From assembly GCF_023223525.1 (NCBI RefSeq), contig NZ_JALPRX010000004.1:1-36116 (forward strand): a DNA stretch of 36,116 nucleotides, given 5' to 3'. The stretch is from Roseomonas acroporae (GTDB lineage Bacteria; Pseudomonadota; Alphaproteobacteria; Acetobacterales; Acetobacteraceae). The notes below the pieces were generated by a model. The model saw only the letters and a program-made list of their open reading frames with translations, was not told the origin of the DNA and did not search any database. Position numbers and translations under genes: made by a program. Below are positions 29,496 to 36,116 of the stretch, in pieces (position 1 is the first letter of the stretch; the number at the start of each line of letters is the position of its first letter).

Positions 29496-31703
29496 TCAGT
29501 CCTGCCGGACGCGGTCCGGGCGCTGGCGCTTGTGCGGCGCGGCGCGCGGCGGCCGGTGCAGCGCCGAGCCGCGCCCGGAGAGCGAGGGGTTGGTCATGAA
29601 GTACTCGTGGGCCGAGAAGGGCTCGCCGCCGCGCGGCGCGACGCGGCGCCAGCTGCCGTCCACGCCCAGCTCCCAGCTCTGCGCCGTGTCCTTGAGGTTG
29701 ACCACCATGATCTGGTCGAGGATCTGCGCGTGCACGGTGGGGTTCTCCACCGGCACCATGGTCTCGACCCGCCAGTCCATGTTGCGCGCCATCCAGTCGG
29801 CCGAGGAGATGAACACGCGCGCCTTGCGCGAGGGCAGGCGGTGGCCGTTGCCGAAGCAGTAGATGCGGCTGTGCTCCAGGAAGCGGCCGACGATGGACTT
29901 GACGCGGATGTTGTCGGAGAGGCCGGGGACGCCGGGGCGCAGGCAGCAGATGCCGCGCACCACGCAGTCGATCTTCACCCCGGCCCGGCTCGCGCGGTAG
30001 AGCGCGTCGATCAGCTGCTCGTCCACGAGGCTGTTCATCTTCAGCCAGATGCCGGCCGGCCGCCCCTCCCGTGCCGCCTCGATCTCGGCCTCGATCAGCG
30101 CCAGCAGCGAGGGGCGGATGGTCAGCGGCGCGAAGGCGAGCGCGGCCATCTTCTCGGGCCGGGCGTAGCCGGTCATGTAGTTGAACAGCTTCGCCGCGTC
30201 GCGCGTCAGCGCGGCGTCGGCGGTGAAGAAGCTGAGGTCGGTGTAGATGCGCGCCGTGACGGGATGGTAGTTGCCGGTGCCGAAATGCGCGTAGGAGCGC
30301 AGCCCGCCGCCCTCCCGGCGCACCACCAGGCTCACCTTGGCGTGGGTCTTGAGCTCGACGAAGCCGAACACGACCTGCACGCCGGCCGCCTCGAGCTGGC
30401 GGGCCAGGGCGATGTTGCGCTCCTCGTCGAAGCGCGCCTTCAGCTCGACGATGCCGGTGACGCTCTTGCCGTGCTCGGCGGCGTCGATCAGCGCCTTGGC
30501 GATCGGGCTGTCGGCGGTGGTGCGGTAGAGGGTCTGCTTGATCGCCACCACGTTCGGGTCGCGCGCCGCCTGGCGGAGGAACTGCACCACCACGTCGAAG
30601 GATTCGTAGGGGTGGTGGACCACGATGTCCTTGGCGCGGATCGCCGCGAAGCAGTCGCCGCCGTAGTCGAGGATGCGCTCGGGGAAGCGCGGCGTGTAGG
30701 GCTTGAACAGCAGGTCCGGCCGGTCGTCCACGATGAGCTGGCGGATGTCGGAGAGGCCGAGCAGCCCGTCCACCACGTTGATGCCGGCGCGGGCGGCGCC
30801 CAGCTCGTCGGCGACGAAGTCCATCATGTCCTGCGGCATGCGGGAATCCACGGTGACCCAGATGGCGATGCCGCGCCGGCGGCGCTTGAGCGCCGTCTCG
30901 TAGGAGCGCACGAGGTCCTCGGCCTCCTCCTCGAACTCCACGTCGGTGTCGCGGATCAGGCGGAACAGGCCGCGCTCGGCGGGGATGAAGCCGGGGAAGA
31001 GGCGGCCGAGGAACAGGCCGATCAGGTCCTCCAGCAGCAGGAAGCGGATCGGCGCGCCGCCGGCGCCCGCCTCGCCCTCGAGGGCGGGCAGGCGGATGCA
31101 GCGCTCGATCTGCGGCGGCAGCGGCAGCAGGGCGCGCATGGTGCCGCCATCCTCCTCGCGCACCAGCTTCAGCACCATGGCGAGCGCCAGGTTGGCGATG
31201 AAGGGGAAGGGGTGGGCGGGGTCCACGGCGAGCGGCGTCAGCACCGGGAAGACGCGGTCCATGAACCAGCCTTCCAGCCAGGCGCGGTCCGCCTCGGTCA
31301 GCTCCTCCGTGCCGCAGAGCATCAGCCCGGCATCGCGGAGCTGGCCGGCGACCTCGCGCCAGGCCGCCTGCTGCAGGCCCATCAGGCGGCGGGCGCGGCC
31401 GTGGATCGCCACGAGCTGCTGCGACGGGGTGCAGCCGTCGGGCGAGCGGTACACCACCCCCGCCCGCTCCTGCCCGATCAGGCCGGCGACGCGCACCGAG
31501 TAGAACTCGTCGAGGTTGGCGGCGGAGATGGCGACGAAGCGCAGCCGCTCCAGCAGCGGGTGGTGGCGGTTCTCCGCCTCCTCCAGCACGCGGGTGTTGA
31601 AGTCGAGCCAGGAGAGCTCGCGGTTGATGAAGCGGTCGGGGGAATCGAGGGCGATGGCGGGCTCGTCGGGCGGGGACTGCTCGATGGACAGGGCAACGGA
31701 CAT
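29496..31703 (-). CDS. ppk: Polyphosphate kinase 1
   Basis: The 735-residue enzyme shows all PPK1 landmarks: N-terminal [39 protein letters not shown], catalytic His473 in [11 protein letters not shown], second His611 in [13 protein letters not shown], and [15 protein letters not shown] near the C-terminus. It builds polyphosphate from ATP. Length is normal to slightly long. ATG 31703 has AGAAGGGA upstream. Two homopolymer-like G tracts on the plus strand lie just downstream in the spacer to ppx. Confidence 0.97.
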   Translation of the reverse strand: MSVALSIEQSPPDEPAIALDSPDRFINRELSWLDFNTRVLEEAENRHHPLLERLRFVAISAANLDEFYSVRVAGLIGQERAGVVYRSPDGCTPSQQLVAIHGRARRLMGLQQAAWREVAGQLRDAGLMLCGTEELTEADRAWLEGWFMDRVFPVLTPLAVDPAHPFPFIANLALAMVLKLVREEDGGTMRALLPLPPQIERCIRLPALEGEAGAGGAPIRFLLLEDLIGLFLGRLFPGFIPAERGLFRLIRDTDVEFEEEAEDLVRSYETALKRRRRGIAIWVTVDSRMPQDMMDFVADELGAARAGINVVDGLLGLSDIRQLIVDDRPDLLFKPYTPRFPERILDYGGDCFAAIRAKDIVVHHPYESFDVVVQFLRQAARDPNVVAIKQTLYRTTADSPIAKALIDAAEHGKSVTGIVELKARFDEERNIALARQLEAAGVQVVFGFVELKTHAKVSLVVRREGGGLRSYAHFGTGNYHPVTARIYTDLSFFTADAALTRDAAKLFNYMTGYARPEKMAALAFAPLTIRPSLLALIEAEIEAAREGRPAGIWLKMNSLVDEQLIDALYRASRAGVKIDCVVRGICCLRPGVPGLSDNIRVKSIVGRFLEHSRIYCFGNGHRLPSRKARVFISSADWMARNMDWRVETMVPVENPTVHAQILDQIMVVNLKDTAQSWELGVDGSWRRVAPRGGEPFSAHEYFMTNPSLSGRGSALHRPPRAAPHKRQRPDRVRQD

Positions 31704-32064
31704 GGCGCGAATCCCTTCTCGACCGGATGGCGGTGGAGCGTGCCGTCCCGGCGGGAGCGGGCATTCTCGCGGCAACGGACGGTTCTGGCGACTCCCCCCG
31801 GCGGCGCGCGCCGGGGCGAGGCCCTGCCGCGGGAAGCCGCCGGGGCGGCGCCCGGCAGCCTCGCCGCCGCGCCGGATCGCCGGGGGCGGGACGCGCGGAA
31901 TCGTGGATCCGACTTGGAAACGGCGCCCGCCCGGCGGTGCCCGGGGCCGGCCCGGCGGCGGGCCGCCGCGGCGCGCGGCCCCGGGCGGCGGCGGCCCATG
32001 CCGGTGTGAAGCTTCCGTGAAACCGTGGCGCCGGGCCGGATCGTCCGATCCCCGGCCGCCCGCG
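31704..32064. other. Intergenic region between hda and ppk, 361 bp
   Basis: No ORF is convincing in this stretch. The right end carries a direct-repeat element (32006-32023); most of the rest is GC-rich with many short palindromes. It is long enough to give ppk its own promoter apart from the upstream hda operon. Confidence 0.55.
32006..32023 (-). promoter_or_regulatory. Pho-box-like direct repeat upstream of ppk
   Basis: Minus strand GTTTCAC, 4 nt, GCTTCAC: two heptamers with the 11-bp period of PhoB sites (consensus CTGTCAT-N4-CTGTCAT), sharing the TCA core but weak elsewhere. It is about 300 bp from the ppk start, rather far. Confidence 0.25.
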
Positions 32065-32796
32065 TCAGAGCAGCCGCGCCTCCTCCTCCGCCGCCCCCGC
32101 CTCCTCCGTGCCGCCGAAGCCCTCCCACTCCGCCAGCGCCGCGCGGGCCAGGGCGCGGGTGACCGGCACGCCGCGCGCCAGCGCCGCGCGGTCGAGGCGC
32201 GCCGCCGCCTCGGCCACCGCCGCCGCCTCGCGCGGCAGGCGCGCCAGCAGCCACTCCCGCAGGCCCGGGGCGACGCGCAGCTGGCGCTCGGAGAACTGCT
32301 TGGCCAGGAGGGCGCGCAGCAGCGCCTCGCCGGGCGGGCCGATCGCGACGGCCGCGGTGGCGCGCAGGCGGCTGGCGAGGTCGGGCAGCGCCACCTCCCA
32401 GCGCGCGGGCGCGGCGCGGCCGGCCAGCAGCAGCGATTCGCCGCGCTCGGCGGCGAGGTTGACGAGGTGGAGCAGCGCCCGCTCCTCGGCCGCGCAGTCG
32501 GCGTCGTCCACCACCGTGCCCCGGCTGCCCCCGCCGCCCGGGGCGGGCTCGGGCAGGCCGCGCAGGAAGGGCCCCTCGATCAGCCGCCAGCCGCGCTCGG
32601 CGGCGATGGCGCGCAGCAGGTGCGTCTTGCCCACCCCCGCCGGACCCCAGACGGCGAGGCGCCCGGCGGGCCAGCCCTCCGGACGGTCCGCCCAGCGCAG
32701 GGCGGCGGCGTTGGAGGCGTCCGCGACCAGGTCGGCGCGCGCGTAGGAGGCGGCTTGCGGCAGGGCGAGGGCGAGCTGGCGGGGCGCGGCGTTCAT
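32065..32796 (-). CDS. hdaA: DnaA-related regulatory protein (HdaA)
   Basis: The 243-residue AAA+ protein begins with RQLALALP, the clamp-binding motif of Hda proteins, followed by Walker [12 protein letters not shown] and Walker B TVVDDAD. The C-terminal part is a short helical lid without the DnaA DNA-binding domain. With the DNA-loaded beta clamp it promotes hydrolysis of DnaA-ATP and stops re-initiation. Arg in SRLRATAA is a likely sensor region. It lies in a conserved alphaproteobacterial gene order after the permease gene. Confidence 0.9.
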   Translation of the reverse strand: MNAAPRQLALALPQAASYARADLVADASNAAALRWADRPEGWPAGRLAVWGPAGVGKTHLLRAIAAERGWRLIEGPFLRGLPEPAPGGGGSRGTVVDDADCAAEERALLHLVNLAAERGESLLLAGRAAPARWEVALPDLASRLRATAAVAIGPPGEALLRALLAKQFSERQLRVAPGLREWLLARLPREAAAVAEAAARLDRAALARGVPVTRALARAALAEWEGFGGTEEAGAAEEEARLL

Positions 32797-32871
32797 CGGG
32801 CTGGGGGGATGGGGCGGCTGGAGCCGGGTGGCGGGGGGGCCCGATGGCGGGAGCCGGGCGCTCCCCGATTC

Positions 32872-34149
32872 TCAGCGCCCGGCGCGGGGGGGATCGAGGT
32901 AGAGCGGGCTTTCCAGATAGCGGCGCAGCCAGTACCGCGCCACCACGCCGAGCGCCGCCGCCATCGGCACGGCCAGCAGCACGCCGAGGAAGCCGAAGGC
33001 GACGCCCCCGGCGAACAGGGCGAAGATCACCCACACCGCGTGCAGCTCCACCCGGTCGCCCAGCAGGCGCGGGTAGATCACGTAGCCCTCCAGGATCTGC
33101 CCGGCGACGAAGATGCCGACCACGAGCCCGACCTGTGACCAGGTGTCGAACTGCGCCATGGCGAGCAGCGTCGAGAGCAGCAGCCCGGTGAAGGAGCCGA
33201 CATAGGGGATGAAGGTCAGGAAGCCCGAGAGCAGCCCCACCGTCAGCCCCAGCTCCAGCCCCGCCGCCGAGAGGGCGACGGCGTAGTACACGGCCAGCCC
33301 CGCGCAGCAGATGAGCTGCCCGCGCAGCCAGGCGGAGAGCACCCGGTCCGTGTCGCGCCCGAGCTGGCGCAGCGTGGCGGCGGAGCGGCGCGGCAGCCAG
33401 CTCTCGGCGCGGGCGATCATGCGCGGCCAGTCGCGCAGCAGGTAGAAGGCGACGATCGGCGTCACCACCACCAGCGTGAACACGTTGAACAGCGCCACCG
33501 AGCCGGTGATGACGCGCGCCAGCGCGGTGCCGACGAAGTAGAGGATGGAGCCCGCCTGGCCCACGGCCAGCTCGCGCAGCCGGTCGCTGACCACCTCCGG
33601 GCCGAGCCGCGCCTCCAGCGGCCCCAGCGCCTCGCGCACCGAGCGGCCGATGCCGAGCACGTAGGCGGGCAGGCGCTGGAGCAGGATCGCCACCTGCTGC
33701 ACCAGCAGCGGGTAGAGCAGCAGCACGCAGAGCAGGAACACCACGCCGAGGCCGGTGATGAGCAGCGCCGCGGCCAGGGTGCGGGGCATGCCGAGGCGGG
33801 TGAGGCGCGTGGTCGGCGGGTCGAGGAAGTAGGCGATCGAGGCGGCCAGCACGAAGGGCGTCAGGATCGCCGAGAACAGCCAGATCAGGAACAGCAGCGC
33901 CAGCAGCAGCCCGAGCATGAGGGCGAGGCGCTGGCCGCGCGTGGAGCCGGGCTGGGCCGGCGCCGCGCGGCCGGCCGGCGCGGCGCCGGCGGGGCGGGCG
34001 GCGGCGGGCGGCGAGGGGGCCGGCGCGGCATCGCGGCGCGGCTCCCGGCCCGGCGGCAGCGGGCTCATGCCGGCGGGGCGGGGCGGGGGCGGCTCGGCGG
34101 TCGGCAGCGGCGGCGATCCTGGCCGGGGTGGGGGCGGGCCATCAGGCAT
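32872..34149 (-). CDS. AI-2E family transporter (PerM/YdiK-like)
   Basis: The 425-residue membrane protein has a Pro-rich cytoplasmic N-terminus (about 75 residues) and seven to eight hydrophobic helices. Family motifs are PFVLAASIAYFLDPP, FTLVVVTPIVAFYLLRDW, FLTFIPYVGSFTGLLLS and VGIFVAGQILEGYVIYPRLLGDRV. Members export small molecules or act as Na+/H+ antiporters; the substrate here is unknown. ATG 34149 overlaps the pgsA stop by 8 nt; ATG 34068 would drop 27 residues of the Pro-rich leader and is equally possible. Confidence 0.88.
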   Translation of the reverse strand: MPDGPPPPRPGSPPLPTAEPPPPRPAGMSPLPPGREPRRDAAPAPSPPAAARPAGAAPAGRAAPAQPGSTRGQRLALMLGLLLALLFLIWLFSAILTPFVLAASIAYFLDPPTTRLTRLGMPRTLAAALLITGLGVVFLLCVLLLYPLLVQQVAILLQRLPAYVLGIGRSVREALGPLEARLGPEVVSDRLRELAVGQAGSILYFVGTALARVITGSVALFNVFTLVVVTPIVAFYLLRDWPRMIARAESWLPRRSAATLRQLGRDTDRVLSAWLRGQLICCAGLAVYYAVALSAAGLELGLTVGLLSGFLTFIPYVGSFTGLLLSTLLAMAQFDTWSQVGLVVGIFVAGQILEGYVIYPRLLGDRVELHAVWVIFALFAGGVAFGFLGVLLAVPMAAALGVVARYWLRRYLESPLYLDPPRAGR

Positions 34150-34951
34150 GGGGGGCGCCGCCGCCGGCCGGCCGGTCGGCTGGCGGGGTGGACGGCGCGC
34201 CGCCGGCGGCGGGCGGGGCGGAGGCGGTCGGGTCGGCGGGGCCGGCCTGGGCGGAGGCGGGCGGGGCGCGGGCCGGGCCGGTCGCCGGCGGTCCCCCGCC
34301 GGGGCGCAGCGCCGCCCGCACATAGGCGGCGCCGGAGGCCAGGGTGCTCGCCGCCACGAGCCAGACCAGCGCCGGCTGCAGCCAGCCCAGCGGGCCGCCG
34401 AGCGCCCGCCCGGGGCCGGCCAGCAGGAGCGCCACGCCGGCCAGCGCGATCTGCAGCAGCGTGTTGAGCTTGGAGATGGGCAGCGGCCGGATCGGCGGCC
34501 GCGGACCGAGCAGGGCGAGCAGCGCCACGCCGCCCACGATCACCAGGTCGCGGAACACCACCAGGATGGCCAGCCAGTCCGGCAGCACGCCGATCGCGGC
34601 CAGGGTGACGTAGACCGAGACCAGCAGCGCCTTGTCGGCCACCGGGTCGAGCAGGGCGCCCAGGGCCGAGCGGGCGTTGCGCACCCGCGCCAGCCAGCCG
34701 TCCAGCCCGTCCGAGACGCCCGCCGCCACGAACAGCCAGAAGGCCGCGTCCAGCCGCCCCTGCAGGATCAGCCAGATGGTCGCCGGAACGGCGCAGAGCC
34801 GCATCAGCGTGATGACGTTGGGCAGGGTGAGCACCACCGCCGGCGGCGGGGCGTCGGGCGCGGGGGGGCGGGACGTGCCGGCGGCGCCCGTCGGCGGGGC
34901 GGGCGCGCCCCCCTGGCCGCCAGGGCGGGGCGCTGCCGGGTCGGGCGGCAT
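34142..34951 (-). CDS. pgsA: CDP-alcohol phosphatidyltransferase (PgsA-like)
   Basis: The 269-residue integral membrane enzyme carries the family signature D-G-x-x-D-G-x-x-A-R-x8-G-x3-D-x3-D as SDGLDGWLARVRNARSALGALLDPVADK. The first helix contains LPNVITLMRLCAVP, as in phosphatidylglycerophosphate synthase. It likely makes phosphatidylglycerol phosphate, although cardiolipin-type enzymes share the motif. Both ends are Pro/Ala/Gly-rich low complexity and longer than in typical PgsA (about 190 residues). It overlaps the permease gene, so the two are coupled. Confidence 0.88.
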   Translation of the reverse strand: MPPDPAAPRPGGQGGAPAPPTGAAGTSRPPAPDAPPPAVVLTLPNVITLMRLCAVPATIWLILQGRLDAAFWLFVAAGVSDGLDGWLARVRNARSALGALLDPVADKALLVSVYVTLAAIGVLPDWLAILVVFRDLVIVGGVALLALLGPRPPIRPLPISKLNTLLQIALAGVALLLAGPGRALGGPLGWLQPALVWLVAASTLASGAAYVRAALRPGGGPPATGPARAPPASAQAGPADPTASAPPAAGGAPSTPPADRPAGGGAPHA

Positions 34952-34983
34952 GGGCTTGGCTTCCGGCTCGGTCGTGCGGCAGG

Positions 34984-35688
34984 TCAGTTGATCCGGGCGA
35001 TGCCGACGCGCCAGCCGCCGGGCGCCGGCCCGGTGGCGAGGCTCACGCCGGCGGGCTGCAGGCTGCCGGCGACGGCCTCGGCCGGCGCGCGGAGCCCGAG
35101 GCGGAGCCGCGCCGCGTCCACCGCCACGGTGACGATGCTCACCGAGGCGATGTCCGGGGCGGCGCGCAGGCGCCGCTGCAGGTCCACCCATTCGGCGAGC
35201 GAGAGGTAGCGCGCCTCGGCCTCGATGGTCGAGGAGGCGGGGGCGGGGCGGGGCGGGCCGGATGGCGCCGCGCCGCCGCCCGCGCCGCCACCACCTGCCA
35301 CCGCCGTGCCGCCGAGGGCGCGGCGCGCCCGGTTCGGGTTGAAGTTCACCGTGATCCGGCCGGCGTAGCGGGTGGGGGAGGTGCGCTCGCGCTCGATCAC
35401 GATCGAATCGACCAGCCCCTCGATCTGGGCGTCGGAAAGGTGGCGGCCGGCCGCGCCGGCCTCGGCGGCGAGGCGTTCCCACGCGGTGCGGCGGCCGGCG
35501 GTGAGGGCCCGCTCGCGCGCCACCACGCCATCCTCGGCGGTGGCCTCGGCGGGGATGTTGCGCTGGGCGAAATTCGGCCCGGCCGGGGCCTCGGCGGGAA
35601 GGCCCGGGTCGGGCGCGAGGCCCTGCGCGCGGGCGCCGCCCGGCAGCGCGGGTGCGAGCAGCGACGCGGCGAGCGCCAGCGCCAGCAT
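34984..35688 (-). CDS. Exported DUF2066-like protein
   Basis: The 234-residue protein has a hydrophobic start (LALALAASLLAPALPGGARAQ) acting as a signal peptide. A conserved-looking domain follows: VVARERALTAGRRTAWERLAAEAG, LSDAQIEGLVDSIVIERERTSPTRYAGRITVNFNPNRARRAL. A Gly/Ala/Pro linker leads to a second small unit (YLSLAEWVDLQRRLRAAPDIASVSIVTVAVDAA). The first block and the position ahead of pgsA fit DUF2066; the function is unknown. The start is unsure: ATG 35688 has no ribosome site and upstream ATGs near 35802-35850 would add a basic N-region, which would suit a signal peptide. Confidence 0.72.
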   Translation of the reverse strand: MLALALAASLLAPALPGGARAQGLAPDPGLPAEAPAGPNFAQRNIPAEATAEDGVVARERALTAGRRTAWERLAAEAGAAGRHLSDAQIEGLVDSIVIERERTSPTRYAGRITVNFNPNRARRALGGTAVAGGGGAGGGAAPSGPPRPAPASSTIEAEARYLSLAEWVDLQRRLRAAPDIASVSIVTVAVDAARLRLGLRAPAEAVAGSLQPAGVSLATGPAPGGWRVGIARIN

Positions 35689-36116
35689 GTGGCAGGGCGG
35701 CGGCCGCCGGAGCGCGCCGGGGCGGCCCGCCCGAGGGGCCCTCCCGTGGTCCTTCCGGTGGTCGCCCAAGGAACGCACCGGCCCGCCCGCGCCGGCCGGC
35801 ATCCCATCAAGCATCCCATCCCGCCCGCAGCCAGGCATGCCGTCCTCCATCAGCCCCGCGGCGCGGCACGCGGCCGGGCAGCGCGAATCGACGTCCGGCC
35901 GGGGCGGGGTGGCAGACTGCCCCGGCTCGTCGCGATGCAAAACAGATTTCGCGGGCGCGGCCGGCCGTGCCGCGGCAGCGGGCCGTCGCGCCGCCCCGCC
36001 CCGTCCTGCCTCGCCGCGGCGCCGGCGGGCGCAGGGCCGCGTGCGGCGCGGGGCCGGGGCGCCGCAAGCCCCGTGGCACGGCGCGGCGCGCGCGCTACAA
36101 GCCGGGCGATGCCGCC
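35689..36116. other. Terminal upstream region
   Basis: 428 bp upstream of the DUF2066-like gene, possibly partly coding if that gene starts earlier. The short AT-richer stretch TGCAAAACAGATTT (35936-35949) is the best place for a promoter. An ATG at 36109 on the plus strand, 8 bp from the edge, might begin a divergent gene; nothing more can be said. Confidence 0.4.

Noticed and set aside
28044-32009. A 1321-codon open frame antisense to ppx and ppk
   Set aside because: It crosses two well-supported genes and an intergenic gap, with composition typical of a GC shadow frame.
1-36116. tRNA, rRNA, insertion sequences or prophage genes
   Set aside because: Reading both strands showed no tRNA-like cloverleaf, no rRNA sequence, and no transposase, integrase or phage structural protein.

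Overview
The window is very GC-rich DNA (about 70-75% by eye) with short intergenic gaps and frequent GTG starts. The gene content points to an alphaproteobacterium, most likely an Acetobacteraceae or Roseomonas-like heterotroph: a bacteriophytochrome operon, an HWE-family kinase, PQQ biosynthesis genes, a Bug/TctC binding protein, and the run DUF2066-like, pgsA, perM, hda, ppk, ppx. The taxonomy is inference from gene content, not from a marker gene.

Left part (1-7,000, plus strand): an orphan acyl carrier protein, then a tightly coupled light-sensing operon. It holds heme oxygenase (makes biliverdin), a bacteriophytochrome histidine kinase, a single-domain response regulator and a REC-PAS-PAS-HWE kinase; each junction overlaps by 3-4 nt or nearly so. 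No gene in the operon has a DNA-binding output. A DUF883-like membrane protein follows, behind a sequence one mismatch away from an EcfG general-stress promoter.

7,000-10,600: an OmpR-type regulator and sensor kinase pair (minus) and an FkbM methyltransferase (plus). 10,558-19,300 (all minus): pqqC-pqqD, a secreted PQQ-type sugar/sorbosone dehydrogenase with a di-heme cytochrome c, then a 3-dehydroshikimate dehydratase/HPPD-like fusion, a type II NADH dehydrogenase and a 3-carboxymuconate cycloisomerase. Read together this is a periplasmic oxidation module beside a shikimate/protocatechuate catabolic module.

19,500-27,450: mixed accessory genes: a Gly/Trp/Pro-rich secreted protein, an unknown ORF, a Tat-type Bug protein, a voltage-sensor channel ending in a zinc ribbon, a divergent DMT transporter/LysR pair, a methyltransferase, a secreted hypothetical and an NAD-dependent epimerase. 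27,717-35,700 (minus): the conserved housekeeping run for polyphosphate, DnaA regulation and phospholipid synthesis.

Two features stand out beyond the genes. First, in-frame tandem minisatellites lie inside five coding regions. One is a 12-copy octapeptide array that more than doubles PqqD, and another lies inside a roughly 64-residue insertion in the phytochrome PHY tongue. Second, two families of about 100-bp intergenic hairpin elements are present in several copies, with compensatory stem changes. In one family the boundary hexamer TAGAGC supplies the stop codon of the preceding gene.
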